The notes: generated by a model not told the origin, from the sequence alone. A stretch of 64,000 nucleotides of DNA from Pseudomonas costantinii (GCF_001870435.1 NZ_MDDR01000015.1:1-64000), one strand, 5' to 3'; shown: positions 1-9,892, numbered from the stretch's first letter. A program made the numbers and translations.

Positions 1-1668
1 AAAATCGTCGATTACACCTACGACCGCCGAGGCAACCTCCTGGGCGTCGAAGACGGCCACTGGGCGCTGGCCTACGAATACGACAGCCAAAACCGCCTCA
101 CCGCCGAACACCAAGGTTGGGGCACCCTGCGCTACGGCTATGACGCCTGCGGCCATCTTAAAAACCTACGCCTGCCGGACAACAACCGCCTCACGTTCAA
201 TCATGGAAAAGGCGGCCATCTCGCCACCGTCGAACTGAACGGTGACACCCTCACCTCCCATCTATTCAAGGCAGGCCGCGAACGCCAGCGCCAACAAGGC
301 CAATTGGTCAGCCACTACCAGTACGACGAACAAAACCGCTTGCACGCCCATGTCGTCAGCCAACAAAAACATGACCTCTACCAACGCCAATACGACTACG
401 ACAAAACCGGCAACCTCAGCCGAATCCTCGACACCCGCAAAGGCGAACACCACTACCAGTACGACCCCCTCGCCCGCCTGACCCGCGTCGATCACTCGCA
501 AGACGTGCAAGAACGCTTCGGCCACGACCCCGCTGGCAACCTGTTGATGCAAGACCGCCCTGGCCCGGACATCGTCGCGGGTAACCGCCTGATGATCCAG
601 GGCGATCACCATTACGACTATGACGCCTTCGGCAATCTGATTCGTGAACGGCGTGGCAAAGGCCATCAACTCGTCACCGAATACCGCTACGACTGCCAAC
701 ACCGGCTGATCGGCATTACCCAACCCAACGGCCAAACCGCCAGCTATCGCTACGACCCATTTGGTCGGCGCATCAGCAAAACCGTCGACAGCAAAACCAC
801 GGAGTTTTTCTGGCAAGGCGACAAGCTGATTGCCGAGCACCACGCCGATCGCCACCGCAGCTACCTCTACGAGCCGGACAGCTTCCGCCCGTTAGCTCTG
901 CTGGAAGGTTTTGGTCCAAAAGACACCCAGCCCTTCCACTATCAACTCGACCACCTCGGCACCCCACAAGAGCTGACCGACCGAGACGGCGAAATCGTCT
1001 GGTCCGCGCACTACCGCGCCTACGGTGAAATTGCTCGCCTAGACATCAATAAAATCGACAACCCGCTGCGTTTCCAGGGCCAATACTTCGACCCCGAAAG
1101 CGGTCTGCACTACAACCGCCATCGCTACTACAATCCGGATATTGGTCGTTACCTGACGCCTGATCCGGTGAAACTGGCGGGTGGGATCAACGCATACCAG
1201 TACGTTCCAAACCCTACGGGATGGGTAGACCCCCTAGGATTGAGCGCGTGTCCGGGTAGCGAAGGATGCAAGTCATCACTCGGAATTGATGATCCAGCAC
1301 GACAACACCGGTTTGAAGAGGGCGCACCGCCTCTACCAGATGCGCACCACCGTTTCCCAAATGACCCGAATGACTTAACAAAAGTCTTAGGTGTAGCCCC
1401 TAAAATCTCCAAGACGAAGCACGATACTCAGAGAGTGGAATGGAGGCCAAACAGCGATACTCGAATAAGGTTTGAAAGCCATCCGGGAGACAAAGGCCCC
1501 CATGTACCAAGACATCACGGAGAGCATTACCACATAGAACTCAAACCAAATAAGTTGAGTTGGAATCAGGCAGAAAAACAGAAGCTGCTAATGAAGGTAA
1601 AACCCGAAAACTATGAGCCCGGTCATGGAACCGGCTTCTTGCCGGGCGAACGACACCCAGGTACCTGA
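1..1668 (+). CDS. Rhs/YD-repeat polymorphic toxin, 5'-truncated by the window edge
   Basis: The frame is open from base 1, so the N-terminal part lies outside the window. The visible 555 residues carry many YD repeats (YxxDxxGxL type), which in this family build a hollow shell around the C-terminal toxin. The conserved Rhs core end is clear: an HYNRHRYYNPDIGRYLTPDP stretch followed by DPLGL near base 1,240. After it comes a tip of about 138 residues, rich in His, Pro and Lys and coded by visibly lower-GC DNA, as usual for exchangeable toxin tips. The tip has His-rich stretches (AHHRFP, VPRHHGEHYH) and ends in GTGFLPGERHPG; I do not recognise its toxin class, though a nuclease would fit such residues. 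The stop is one base before the next gene. Delivery by type VI secretion is known for many Rhs proteins but is inference here. Confidence 0.93.
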   Translation, partial: KIVDYTYDRRGNLLGVEDGHWALAYEYDSQNRLTAEHQGWGTLRYGYDACGHLKNLRLPDNNRLTFNHGKGGHLATVELNGDTLTSHLFKAGRERQRQQGQLVSHYQYDEQNRLHAHVVSQQKHDLYQRQYDYDKTGNLSRILDTRKGEHHYQYDPLARLTRVDHSQDVQERFGHDPAGNLLMQDRPGPDIVAGNRLMIQGDHHYDYDAFGNLIRERRGKGHQLVTEYRYDCQHRLIGITQPNGQTASYRYDPFGRRISKTVDSKTTEFFWQGDKLIAEHHADRHRSYLYEPDSFRPLALLEGFGPKDTQPFHYQLDHLGTPQELTDRDGEIVWSAHYRAYGEIARLDINKIDNPLRFQGQYFDPESGLHYNRHRYYNPDIGRYLTPDPVKLAGGINAYQYVPNPTGWVDPLGLSACPGSEGCKSSLGIDDPARQHRFEEGAPPLPDAHHRFPNDPNDLTKVLGVAPKISKTKHDTQRVEWRPNSDTRIRFESHPGDKGPHVPRHHGEHYHIELKPNKLSWNQAEKQKLLMKVKPENYEPGHGTGFLPGERHPGT

Positions 1669-1669
1669 C

Positions 1670-1984
1670 ATGACAAAATTCCCCGTTTCTGACGGAACAA
1701 TTGAAAAAGTAACCTGCTGCCGAAACACATTGTTAATGGAGTTCACAGACTGGCAAGAAAAATCATGGGTGATAACTTTTGAAGGTCTCATCGCATTTCA
1801 AGGCATAAGCGCGGTTGGCGCCGAAATATGCGACATGTACGAAGAGGAAAACTCCCCGCTCGCTAAAGAGGCAGAAAGGTTGGAGATAGGCGAAACAGGA
1901 ACAAGCTATTGCTTCACATCAAGCAACGGTGGAGAGGTTATCTTTGTAGTGGTTGCCGGTAGCTACAGAGCTGAAGAAACGTAA
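1670..1984 (+). CDS. Putative immunity protein to the Rhs toxin tip
   Basis: This 104-residue protein starts at an ATG one base after the Rhs stop, which is the standard place for the cognate immunity gene. It is small and acidic (runs such as YEEENSP and ERLEIGE) with no signal peptide or membrane segment, so a cytoplasmic inhibitor that binds the toxin tip is likely. I recognise no named immunity family. An upstream in-frame start at 1613 would overlap the Rhs gene and is less likely. The assignment rests on position, size and low-GC composition matching the tip. Confidence 0.75.
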   Translation: MTKFPVSDGTIEKVTCCRNTLLMEFTDWQEKSWVITFEGLIAFQGISAVGAEICDMYEEENSPLAKEAERLEIGETGTSYCFTSSNGGEVIFVVVAGSYRAEET

Positions 1985-1993
1985 ACAAAAAGC

Positions 1994-2017
1994 GTCCGGA
2001 GCCCATCCGGACTCTTT
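1994..2017 (+). terminator. Probable intrinsic terminator after the rhs-immunity pair
   Basis: A perfect 7-bp stem (GTCCGGA / TCCGGAC) with a five-base loop is followed by TCTTT, ten bases after the immunity stop codon. The T run is short. It separates this pair from the convergent hemB gene. Confidence 0.6.
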
Positions 2018-2095
2018 GGACTTCGCATTGCCGTTTCAACAGGCCAGCAAACCTGTGACGAGCAAGTCCGCTCGCCACAGAATTACGAGTGTCTA

Positions 2096-3070
2096 TCAAA
2101 TCCCCGCCAACGCCAAATCCATTGCAAAGTACGTAAAAATCAAATCCGCCCCAGCACGCTTGATAGACCCCAACGTCTCACGCACCACGCGATCCTCATC
2201 AATCGCCCCAGCCTGAGCACCAAACTTGATCATCGCGTACTCACCACTGACCTGGTACGCCGCCACCGGCAAACGCGAGGCTTCGCGGATGTCGCGAATG
2301 ATGTCGAGGTAAGCACCCGCCGGCTTGACCATCAGCGCGTCCGCGCCTTCCTGTTCGTCCAGCAAGGATTCGCGCACGGCTTCGCGGCGGTTCATTGGGT
2401 TCATCTGGTAGCTTTTGCGGTCGCCCTTGAGGGCGCTGCCGCCAGCTTCGCGGAACGGGCCATAGAGGGCCGAGGCGAATTTGGTGGAGTAGGCCATGAT
2501 CGGGATATGGGTGAAACCGGCGTCATCCAGGGCACGGCGAATCGCCTGGACCTGGCCGTCCATTGCCGCCGACGGCGCGATTACGTCAGCACCGGCGCGG
2601 GCTGCGGCCACAGCTTGTTTACCGAGGTTGACCAGAGTGGCGTCGTTGTCGACATGGGCACCGTGCATCACGCCGCAGTGGCCGTGGTCGGTGTATTCGC
2701 AGAAGCAGGTGTCGGACATTACGATCATTTCCGGCACAGCGTCCTTGATGATCGAGGACATGCGCGAAACCAGGCCACGTTCTTTCCAGGTATCGCTGCC
2801 GCTGGCGTCCAGATGGTGGGACACGCCAAAGGTCATCACCGACTTGATCCCGGCGCGGGCATAACGCTCGATCTCACCGGCCAGTTTCTTCTCTGGGATA
2901 CGCTGCACCCCCGGCATGCTGGTGATCGGGACGAAGTCGTCGATTTCTTCTTCGACGAAAATCGGCAACACCAGGTCGTTGAGGGTGAATTCGGTTTCCT
3001 GGAACAAGCCACGCAGCTCCGGCGAGCGGCGCAGGCGGCGTGGGCGGGTTTGGGGGAACTGGCTGGTCAT
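2096..3070 (-). CDS. hemB: Delta-aminolevulinic acid dehydratase (porphobilinogen synthase), zinc type
   Basis: This 324-residue cytoplasmic enzyme condenses two 5-aminolevulinate molecules to porphobilinogen in haem and tetrapyrrole synthesis. Both Schiff-base lysines are visible: K197 in YSTKFAS and K249 in [10 protein letters not shown]. The metal site reads [14 protein letters not shown] with C122, C124 and C132, the three-cysteine zinc site of the E. coli-type enzyme. Pseudomonas aeruginosa HemB is known as a magnesium enzyme without these cysteines, so this may be a second hemB paralogue. The gene faces the Rhs cluster convergently. Length and motifs fit the family fully. Confidence 0.96.
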   Translation of the reverse strand: MTSQFPQTRPRRLRRSPELRGLFQETEFTLNDLVLPIFVEEEIDDFVPITSMPGVQRIPEKKLAGEIERYARAGIKSVMTFGVSHHLDASGSDTWKERGLVSRMSSIIKDAVPEMIVMSDTCFCEYTDHGHCGVMHGAHVDNDATLVNLGKQAVAAARAGADVIAPSAAMDGQVQAIRRALDDAGFTHIPIMAYSTKFASALYGPFREAGGSALKGDRKSYQMNPMNRREAVRESLLDEQEGADALMVKPAGAYLDIIRDIREASRLPVAAYQVSGEYAMIKFGAQAGAIDEDRVVRETLGSIKRAGADLIFTYFAMDLALAGI

Positions 3071-3123
3071 GGTTTTCCTGACTGGATTCTAAAACAGTAG
3101 AGGCGGAAATCTTTGGGGCGAAA

Positions 3124-3144
3124 GCTTATGCCCACGGCATAAGC
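3124..3144. repeat. Perfect 9-bp inverted repeat between the PhzF-family gene and hemB
   Basis: GCTTATGCC and GGCATAAGC are separated by three bases. It lies 54 bases upstream of the hemB start and 57 bases beyond the end of the PhzF-family gene on the same strand. It could be an operator for hemB or a weak terminator; only TTT follows it on the minus strand, so I do not call it a terminator. Confidence 0.5.
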
Positions 3145-3200
3145 AGTACAAACGCCAAGGGGCCAACAGTGTATTGCGAGGCCCGTAACAATTCATTGAC

Positions 3201-4043
3201 CTAGAGCTGTAGACGCCCTTCGATGCACACCGCGACTGCACCGCCGATCCAGATTTCATCACCCTCGCGCTCTACGCGAATACGCCCCGCGCGCCCCATG
3301 GCCGTACCTTGGCTGACCATGTAGCGGTCGGGCGCAAAGCCCTCACCCAGCAGCCATTGGGCAACGCCGGCATTCAGGCTGCCGGTGGCCGGATCTTCCG
3401 GGGCTCCGTCGCCGGCGATAAAACCGCGCACTTCGAAATGTGTGTCTACATCGTCGCGTGTAGGGTCGCAGGGCGCGATTACGCCCACAGCCAAACCGTG
3501 CAGCTGCGAATAGTCCGGCTGCAAGCTCAGCACTTGGTCGCGATCGGCCAGCATCACCGCCAGCCAGCCCGCGCCATTATCGACCCACTGGCTGCGCACA
3601 ATGGCCCCCGGAGCCAAGCTCAGCGCCAAACGCACGCGCTCCAACAAGGGAGCCTCCACTGAACCCGAACGCAATAACGGCGGAGCAATAAACGCCAACT
3701 CATTTCCTTGGCGACGGATACGCACCAAGCCGATTTCGCACTCCTGGATAATCTCCTGGCCTTTCGGGATGCCCCCCGCTTGCAGCCACGCGTGGCAACT
3801 GCCCAGCGTCGGGTGCCCGGCAAACGGCAACTCTTCGAGCGTGGTGAAAATTCTTACCCGATAGTCAGCCTGCGGATCGCGCGGCGTCAGCAAAAACGTG
3901 GTTTCGCTGAGGTTGGTCCAGTTGGCGAAGTCGGCCATTTGCTGGTCGGTGAGGCTGTCAGCGCCCAGTACTACCGCCAGTGGGTTGCCTTTGAGCGAGA
4001 CGCTGCTGAATACATCCAGTTGCTTGAAATCGAAAGTCGGCAT
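3201..4043 (-). CDS. PhzF-family isomerase/epimerase
   Basis: The 280-residue product has the PhzF/DapF-type double barrel. Hallmarks are the start FKQLDVFSS and GNPLAVV, the glutamate E47 in NLSETTF equivalent to the PhzF catalytic acid, the GHPTLGS loop, and DPATGSLNAG near the C-terminus. PhzF itself isomerises dihydro-3-hydroxyanthranilate in phenazine synthesis, but stand-alone members are widespread and mostly uncharacterised. No other phz gene is here, so a phenazine role is not supported. The gene follows the GST gene by three bases on the same strand, so the two form an operon. Confidence 0.9.
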   Translation of the reverse strand: MPTFDFKQLDVFSSVSLKGNPLAVVLGADSLTDQQMADFANWTNLSETTFLLTPRDPQADYRVRIFTTLEELPFAGHPTLGSCHAWLQAGGIPKGQEIIQECEIGLVRIRRQGNELAFIAPPLLRSGSVEAPLLERVRLALSLAPGAIVRSQWVDNGAGWLAVMLADRDQVLSLQPDYSQLHGLAVGVIAPCDPTRDDVDTHFEVRGFIAGDGAPEDPATGSLNAGVAQWLLGEGFAPDRYMVSQGTAMGRAGRIRVEREGDEIWIGGAVAVCIEGRLQL

Positions 4044-4046
4044 GCT

Positions 4047-4745
4047 TTAGCTCGGAATACTCAGGCCACGGATCACCGCCGGACGTGCGACAAAGCCGTC
4101 CAGCACGCGCAACACATTAGGGAAATCGGCGATGCCCACCAGGTCGCCGGATTCGTAAAAACCTATCAGGTTGCGAATCCACGGGAAGGTCGCGATGTCG
4201 GCGATGCTGTAGTCGTCGCCCATGATCCAGGTACGGCCCAGCAGGCGTTTTTCCAGGACGTCCAGCAAACGCCGGGACTCCGCAGCGTAACGATCACGCG
4301 GACGTTTATCTTCGTAGGTCTTACCGGCAAATTTGTTGAAGAACCCCACCTGACCGAACATCGGGCCGATACCGGCCATCTGGAACATCAGCCATTGAAT
4401 GGTTTCGTAGCGAGTGGCCGGGTCTTCAGAGAGTAATTGGCTGGTTTTTTCCGCCAGGTAAATCAAGATTGCGCCGGACTCGAACAACGCCAACGGCTGA
4501 CCGCTCGGGCCATTAGGATCGATGATAGCGGGGATCTTGTTGTTGGGGTTCAGGGACAAGAACTCGGGGGACAACTGGTCCTGGGTCTCGAAACTGACCT
4601 TGTGTGCTTCATAGGGCAGGCCCAGCTCTTCAAGCATGATCGACACTTTGACGCCATTAGGCGTGGGCAACGAATACAGCTGCAAGCGTTCCGGGTGTTG
4701 GGCGGGCCATTTGCTGTTGATCGGGAAAGCGGCGAGTGCGTTCAT
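4047..4745 (-). CDS. Glutathione S-transferase family protein, YfcG/YghU-like
   Basis: This 232-residue protein has an N-terminal thioredoxin-like GST domain (LYSLPTPNGVKVSIMLEEL, NPNNKIPAI, the GSH-binding ESGAILIYLAEK) and an all-helical C-terminal domain with SIADIATFPWIRN. The pattern is that of the Nu-class GSH-dependent disulfide-bond oxidoreductases such as YfcG and YghU of E. coli. I chose the ATG at 4745, with AGGGA upstream, over an in-frame start at 4901 that adds 52 residues foreign to the family. It is the first gene of a two-gene operon with the PhzF-family gene. Confidence 0.9.
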   Translation of the reverse strand: MNALAAFPINSKWPAQHPERLQLYSLPTPNGVKVSIMLEELGLPYEAHKVSFETQDQLSPEFLSLNPNNKIPAIIDPNGPSGQPLALFESGAILIYLAEKTSQLLSEDPATRYETIQWLMFQMAGIGPMFGQVGFFNKFAGKTYEDKRPRDRYAAESRRLLDVLEKRLLGRTWIMGDDYSIADIATFPWIRNLIGFYESGDLVGIADFPNVLRVLDGFVARPAVIRGLSIPS

Positions 4746-4998
4746 CGGGAAATCCCTGGACAGAAAGTCCCCATAATAGTCATCTGCCCACCGTCCTGCA
4801 TGGATCATCATTGCGCAACATAGCCATGCTAGGCTCACGCGCAGGCGAACCAAAGCGCCGGCAGGCACTCTTACGTGCGCCAACACGGTGAAAGAACCCA
4901 CCTTTTAGCAACGACAGGGAATAACCGCAGGGCGCCGAGCGCGTCACTGGGGCCAGGCTTTTACGCCTTAATCCGAAGCACGAAGACTCGAAACTACA

Positions 4999-5700
4999 AT
5001 GACAATCAAGCCTCTGTGCCTTGCGCAACGACTCAAACGCTACACCTACATCCTGCCGTCGCTGCTGTTACTGGGCGGCGCGATCGGTTTGGTCCTCGAA
5101 TCCCCGCTCAGTAGCGCCGAACCGGTAGACGGTGTGCAAACCCTGGTATTTCTGCGTCACGGCGAAAAACCCGCCGGCGGCCTGGGCCAGCTCAATTGCC
5201 AGGGCCTGAACCGCGCGATGAACCTGGCGACGGTGCTGCCGGAAAAATTCGGCAAGGCCAACTACGTGTTTGCCGCCAACCCAACGCGCAACGTTGAAGA
5301 AGGTGAGCATGACAATTCTTACAGCTACATTCGGCCGCTGATGACCATCGGCCCCAGCGCCATCAAACTCGGCCTGCCGGTGAACATCAATTTTTCAGCC
5401 AACGACACCAATGCCCTCGCCGACGAACTGGTGGAAGACAAGTACCACAACGCGGTCATTTACACCGCCTGGTCCCATGGCTACTTACCGGAGCTGATCA
5501 ACAAAGTGGCCAGTGAAGCCTCAGGTGAAAAGCACACCCTCACCGAGGACTGGTCCGGCAGCGACTACGACTCGCTGTATGTGCTGACGTTGACCTGGCA
5601 CAACGGCAAAGCATCGCTGCTGAGTCGCAACTACAAGCAGGGCCTGAACAACGGCCAACAGACTTGCCCGGATGCAACTCAGGTCAGCGCGGATATCTGA
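4999..5700 (+). CDS. Histidine phosphatase superfamily protein, membrane-anchored or exported
   Basis: The 233-residue product carries the phosphohistidine motif FLRHGEKP (H54), typical of the phosphoglycerate mutase/acid phosphatase branch. Residues 18-33 form one hydrophobic segment after a basic N-terminus, so the catalytic domain is likely periplasmic or anchored in the inner membrane. The second conserved histidine is probably in YTAWSHGYLPEL. The substrate is unknown. It stands alone, upstream of the permease gene with a 58-base gap. Confidence 0.85.
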   Translation: MTIKPLCLAQRLKRYTYILPSLLLLGGAIGLVLESPLSSAEPVDGVQTLVFLRHGEKPAGGLGQLNCQGLNRAMNLATVLPEKFGKANYVFAANPTRNVEEGEHDNSYSYIRPLMTIGPSAIKLGLPVNINFSANDTNALADELVEDKYHNAVIYTAWSHGYLPELINKVASEASGEKHTLTEDWSGSDYDSLYVLTLTWHNGKASLLSRNYKQGLNNGQQTCPDATQVSADI

Positions 5701-5758
5701 AGCCTGAGCGACACAGGCGTATGATGCCCCGCTATTGAACCCTCTGCGGATCTGCACC

Positions 5759-6814
5759 ATGCCCAACCTCATCTCCACCCAGCCCAACCGGGGCTGGTCA
5801 TTCTGGTGGAAGCCAGCACTGTTCGTGCTGGTTGCCTGCATCGGCCTCTACTACGTGAAGTGGTCGCCCTACTACCTCAAGGCATTTGTCGCCGCTGATA
5901 ACCACAGCATCGGCGCTTCTATTCTCAACGATCAGCAAAGTTCGCCACTGGCCGCGGCGCTGGCCTATGCCCAAGTGTATTTCCTGGCGATCTGGAAGGC
6001 GGCTGTGCTGGCGGTGATTCTGGGTTCGCTGCTGCAAGTGTTGATCCCCCGCGACTGGCTACTGCGCCTGTTTGGCCGTGCCGGGCTGGGTTCGACCGTG
6101 CGCGGCGGGCTGTTCGCCTTGCCGGGGATGATGTGCAGTTGCTGCGCAGCACCGGTGGCAGCCGGCATGCGCCGTCAGCAGGTGTCAGTGGGTGCTGCGC
6201 TGGCGTTCTGGATTGCCAACCCAGTGTTGAACCCGGCAACGCTGGTGTTCATGGGGTTTGTGCTGGGTTGGGGCTTTACCGCGCTGCGACTGGTCGCGGG
6301 GGTTGTGCTGGTGGTGGGCGTGTCGCTGGTGGCGCAGCGAGTTGCCCGCCCTGACCAAGTACCCGAAGCTGCGCTGGACGCGGTGGCCGATGTCAGCCAG
6401 ACCGAGTCGCAAGCGTTTCTGAGCCGTTGGTTGCGTACCCTTTGGCAGCTGTTCTGGAGCACGATCCCAATCTATATCGTCGCCGTGCTGGCATTGGGCG
6501 CGGCGCGGGTGTGGCTGTTCCCCCATGTCGACGGGGCCATGGCCAACAGCTTGGTGTGGCTGGTACCGCTGGCGATCGTCGGAACACTGTTCGTGATTCC
6601 TACAGCAGCCGAGATTCCTATCGTACAAACCATGATGACCTTGGGCATGGGCACCGGCCCGGCCGTGGCCTTGCTGATGACCCTGCCCAGCGTGAGCCTG
6701 CCGTCACTGCTGATGCTGCGTAAGGATTTCGACGCGCGGGTGCTGGTGACAGTGGCCGGGCTGACGATGCTGGTGGGTGTGGTGTGTGGCTTGATCGGGG
6801 CGGTGATTCTTTAG
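5759..6814 (+). CDS. Permease of the YraQ/ArsP-like (DUF318) family
   Basis: The 351-residue protein has about eight to ten hydrophobic segments and the family signature MMCSCCAAPVAAG followed by ALAFWIANPVLNPATL. Members of this family move solutes across the inner membrane; some (ArsP) export organoarsenicals, but the substrate cannot be read from this sequence. A TTG at 5735 would add eight residues; the ATG at 5759 is the more likely start. The paired cysteines in SCC may bind a thiophilic ligand; that is inference. Confidence 0.85.
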   Translation: MPNLISTQPNRGWSFWWKPALFVLVACIGLYYVKWSPYYLKAFVAADNHSIGASILNDQQSSPLAAALAYAQVYFLAIWKAAVLAVILGSLLQVLIPRDWLLRLFGRAGLGSTVRGGLFALPGMMCSCCAAPVAAGMRRQQVSVGAALAFWIANPVLNPATLVFMGFVLGWGFTALRLVAGVVLVVGVSLVAQRVARPDQVPEAALDAVADVSQTESQAFLSRWLRTLWQLFWSTIPIYIVAVLALGAARVWLFPHVDGAMANSLVWLVPLAIVGTLFVIPTAAEIPIVQTMMTLGMGTGPAVALLMTLPSVSLPSLLMLRKDFDARVLVTVAGLTMLVGVVCGLIGAVIL

Positions 6815-6831
6815 TTTTGGGTAAGGTTGAT

Positions 6832-6862
6832 GCCCCTTTCGCGAGCAAGCCTGCGAAGGGGC
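6832..6862. repeat. REP-like palindrome
   Basis: An imperfect inverted repeat (GCCCCTTTCGC / GCGAAGGGGC, one bulged base) surrounds GAGCAAGC. This matches the short REP-type palindromes scattered between genes in fluorescent pseudomonads. It sits between two convergent genes and may also stop transcription from both sides. Confidence 0.65.
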
Positions 6863-6878
6863 TCTTATATCCACCCCA

Positions 6879-7982
6879 TTATTCCCGTCTGGCAGTCCGC
6901 TCGCGCAGGTACTCAACCACTGCGCCCTGCTCCCCCGCAAACTCGATCCGTGTGCCTTTGCTTTCACGCTGGAAGGCGTACATCGGGTCGTAATACTCGC
7001 GCAGCAACCCTTCAATCCACTCCCGATGCAGGTCCACCGCTGCGCTGCGCGCCTGTTCCGCCAGAGCATCCTGCAAAATTGCCTGCAGCCGCTGGAAGCG
7101 CTCGCCGCCCAAACGCTTGTGGATATTGGCCAGGCTCTGGGTCAGGCGCTCGGCGAACAAGCCCTGACCGGTTTCGCCAAATACCGCGATAAACTCGGCG
7201 CAGAGGTCGACCACGTAATCACGCAGGATCCGTTCGACCCGGCTTTCAACACTGTCTTGCAGCCACACCATCGGGGACGTCTGCATGCCCTTGTGCAGCG
7301 GCAATGGCAGCGCGCAGCTTCCAATCATGCGACTTTCGTCTTCGATGACAAACTGCTCGATACCGCCCGCGCGTTTTTTCAGCAGGTCCACCGCCAGGCG
7401 GTTTTCGAAGTCGATGTTGGACGGTTGCGCCGTGGCGCGCTTGCCGAAGCTGGAGCCCCGGTGATTGGCATGGCCTTCAAGGTCCAGGGCGTTGCGCAAC
7501 TGGCCCAGCACCTCAGTTTTGCCGGTGCCGGTCATGCCTCCAAGCAATACGAAGTCACACTCGACAGTCGCTTGCTCCACGGTGTCCAACAGAAAGGTAC
7601 GCATGGCCTTGTAGCCACCGCCGACACGGGGATAGTCGATGCCCGCCTCGGTCTTCAACCACTGCTGCACAATCTGCGAACGCAGCCCGCCGCGAAAGCA
7701 GTACAGGTAACCGCCAGGATTGGCTTGGGCGAACCGCGCCCACTGCTCGATACGATCTGCCTTGATCGCCCCCGACACCAGTTCATGCCCGAGCACGATG
7801 GCGGCTTGCTGACCCTGCTGCTTATAGCAGGTCCCGACCCGCTGGCGTTCGTCGTCGGTCATCAGCGGCAGGTTGATCACCCCGGGAAACGCGCCCTTGG
7901 TGAACTCGATCGGTGCACGGGTATCCATCATCGGCCGATCGTTGAGGAAGATGTCGCGGTAGTCGGTGATATCAATTGCCAT
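6879..7982 (-). CDS. mnmH: tRNA 2-selenouridine synthase
   Basis: This 367-residue enzyme (SelU, YbbB) replaces sulfur by selenium in the wobble mnm5s2U of tRNAs, through a geranylated intermediate. An N-terminal rhodanese domain carries the catalytic cysteine in [10 protein letters not shown], and a P-loop follows in [11 protein letters not shown]. The start codon overlaps the selD stop by one base (TGATG), so the two are translationally coupled: SelD supplies the selenophosphate that MnmH uses. No selA or selB is seen here, so selenium use in this locus is for tRNA. Confidence 0.95.
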   Translation of the reverse strand: MAIDITDYRDIFLNDRPMMDTRAPIEFTKGAFPGVINLPLMTDDERQRVGTCYKQQGQQAAIVLGHELVSGAIKADRIEQWARFAQANPGGYLYCFRGGLRSQIVQQWLKTEAGIDYPRVGGGYKAMRTFLLDTVEQATVECDFVLLGGMTGTGKTEVLGQLRNALDLEGHANHRGSSFGKRATAQPSNIDFENRLAVDLLKKRAGGIEQFVIEDESRMIGSCALPLPLHKGMQTSPMVWLQDSVESRVERILRDYVVDLCAEFIAVFGETGQGLFAERLTQSLANIHKRLGGERFQRLQAILQDALAEQARSAAVDLHREWIEGLLREYYDPMYAFQRESKGTRIEFAGEQGAVVEYLRERTARRE

Positions 7983-9016
7983 CAGAACACCTCTACCGCG
8001 TAAGTCTGTCGCTCAACCAGTTCGCCGATCGGCTCAAGGCTCAGGCCCAGTTCGGCGGCCACCGTGTGGAATTCGGCGTCGCCGTCCGGGGTGACGGCGA
8101 TCAGCAGGCCACCGCTGGTCTGCGGGTCACACAGCACGCGTTTGTGCAGTTCCTGCAGGCGCCCGAGCTTGCTCGAATAGCTGTCGAAGTTGCGCAAGGT
8201 GCCACCGGGCATGCAGCCCTGGTCCAGGTAGTCCTCGATCCCCGCCAGGCGCGGGACCTTCTGGTATTCGATACGCGCAGTAAGCCCACTGCCGTCAGCC
8301 ATTTCCACCAGATGGCCCAACAGGCCGAAGCCGGTGACATCCGTCATGGCCGTCACGCCCGGCAATTTGCCGAAACGGCTACCGGGCTTATTGAGCGTGC
8401 ACATCCAGTCGCGGGCCAGACCGATATCCGCCTCGCGCAATTTGCCCTTTTTTTCGGCAGTGGTGAGGATGCCAATGCCCAGCGGTTTGGTCAGGTACAA
8501 CTTGCAGCCGGCGGTGGCCGTGTCGTTACGTTTCATATGGCGCTTTTGCACGATGCCGGTCACGGCCAAGCCGAAGATCGGCTCCGGCGCGTCGATGGAG
8601 TGCCCGCCCGCCAGCGGGATACCAGCGGCGTCGCACACCGAGCGGCCGCCACGGATGACTTCGCGAGCCACTTCGGGTGCCAGTACATTCACCGGCCAGC
8701 CCAGTATGGCGATGGCCATCAACGGATCACCGCCCATGGCATAGATGTCGCTGATCGCGTTGGTGGCGGCAATACGGCCGAAGTCGAACGGATCATCGAC
8801 AATCGGCATGAAAAAATCGGTGGTGGAGACCACACCACGCTCGTCGTCAATGGCGTACACCGCCGCATCGTCACGCGAGGCGTTGCCCACCCACAGGTTG
8901 GGGTCGAGGTTCTGTGCGCCGCTGCCGGCGAGGATCACTTCCAGCACCTGGGGCGAAATCTTGCAGCCGCAACCCGCGCCGTGGCTGTACTGGGTGAGGC
9001 GAATCGGCTCGTTCAT
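7982..9016 (-). CDS. selD: Selenophosphate synthetase (selenide, water dikinase)
   Basis: The 344-residue product makes selenophosphate from selenide and ATP. The N-terminal loop has the active-site cysteine and lysine in HGAGCGCK (C16, K19); the position held by selenocysteine in some species is cysteine here. Glycine-rich ATP-binding and metal-binding motifs of the AIR synthase-like fold follow. I chose the ATG at 9016 with GAGG seven bases upstream over a TTG four codons earlier. It is the promoter-proximal gene of the selD-mnmH operon. Confidence 0.96.
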   Translation of the reverse strand: MNEPIRLTQYSHGAGCGCKISPQVLEVILAGSGAQNLDPNLWVGNASRDDAAVYAIDDERGVVSTTDFFMPIVDDPFDFGRIAATNAISDIYAMGGDPLMAIAILGWPVNVLAPEVAREVIRGGRSVCDAAGIPLAGGHSIDAPEPIFGLAVTGIVQKRHMKRNDTATAGCKLYLTKPLGIGILTTAEKKGKLREADIGLARDWMCTLNKPGSRFGKLPGVTAMTDVTGFGLLGHLVEMADGSGLTARIEYQKVPRLAGIEDYLDQGCMPGGTLRNFDSYSSKLGRLQELHKRVLCDPQTSGGLLIAVTPDGDAEFHTVAAELGLSLEPIGELVERQTYAVEVF

Positions 9017-9057
9017 GGTGGACCTCAAGGTAACAAGTGGGCGGATTCTATCAGACG

Positions 9058-9095
9058 AAAAAAAGCCGGCTGGGCTCTTTAGAGCGCAGCCGGCC
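9058..9095 (-). terminator. Intrinsic terminator after the TerC-family gene
   Basis: Reading the minus strand, a stem GCCGGCTG / CAGCCGGC, extended by an inner GCTC/GAGC pairing, is followed by seven T. It lies between the TerC-family gene and the selD start, so selD must have its own promoter in the roughly 40 bases left. Confidence 0.9.
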
Positions 9096-9110
9096 TTTGG
9101 GTTTCAGCCG

Positions 9111-9860
9111 TTATTGCCGGGCAGCGAGCAATCGCTTGTGGCGGTTACGCCGCGCGATATTCAGGCATTCGATCACCGCGGAGAACGCCATGGCCGCGTA
9201 CACATAGCCTTTTGGCACGTGAGCGCCGAAGCCTTCGGCAATCAACGTCATACCGATCATGATCAAGAAGCCCAGGGCCAACATCACCACAGTCGGGTTG
9301 TCGTTGATGAACTTGGCCAGCGGTTCAGCCGCCACCAGCATCACGATCACCGAGGTCACCACGGCAATGATCATGATCGGCAGGTGCTCGGTCATGCCCA
9401 CGGCAGTGATGATGCTGTCGATGGAGAACACCAGGTCGAGCAACAAGATCTGGCCAATCGCCGCAGCAAAGCCGATAGACACAACAGCACCGGTGCTGGC
9501 CTTCTCCTCAGGTTCCGGGTCCATGCTGTGATGGATTTCGGTCGTGGCCTTCCACACCAGGAACAGACCACCGGCGATCAGGATCATGTCTTTCCACGAA
9601 AACGCCTGGCCGAATATTTCGAACACCGGCGCCGTCAATTGCACGATAAACGCGATGGTGCTCAACAGGCCCAAGCGCAATACCAACGCCATGCTGATAC
9701 CGATGCGCCGCGCCTTGGCCCGGTGCTTCTCCGGCAATTTGTTGGTGAGGATCGAGATAAAGATCAGGTTATCAATGCCCAGCACGATTTCCATGACGAT
9801 CAAAGTGGCCAGTGCGACCCAGGCAGTGGGGCTGGCGGCCAGTTGTAAAAGGTAATCCAT
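9111..9860 (-). CDS. TerC-family integral membrane protein (YgdQ-like)
   Basis: The 249-residue protein has about seven membrane segments and the family acidic motifs [11 protein letters not shown] near the N-terminus and [14 protein letters not shown] in the second half; the buried aspartates are thought to bind a metal ion. TerC-family proteins are linked to tellurite resistance and to manganese export; YgdQ-type members are not well characterised. The gene is monocistronic, bounded by a strong terminator. Confidence 0.88.
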   Translation of the reverse strand: MDYLLQLAASPTAWVALATLIVMEIVLGIDNLIFISILTNKLPEKHRAKARRIGISMALVLRLGLLSTIAFIVQLTAPVFEIFGQAFSWKDMILIAGGLFLVWKATTEIHHSMDPEPEEKASTGAVVSIGFAAAIGQILLLDLVFSIDSIITAVGMTEHLPIMIIAVVTSVIVMLVAAEPLAKFINDNPTVVMLALGFLIMIGMTLIAEGFGAHVPKGYVYAAMAFSAVIECLNIARRNRHKRLLAARQ

Positions 9861-9892
9861 AGGTCAGTCCTGACGTGGTGATGCTGGGGGAG

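Noticed and set aside
262..855. Long minus-strand frame of 197 codons inside the Rhs gene.
   Set aside because: It is antisense to YD-repeat coding sequence and made of hydrophobic low-complexity residues; it is a shadow of the Rhs frame.
3201..4043. PhzF-family gene as evidence for phenazine synthesis.
   Set aside because: No phzA-G partner genes are present and stand-alone PhzF-like proteins are common.
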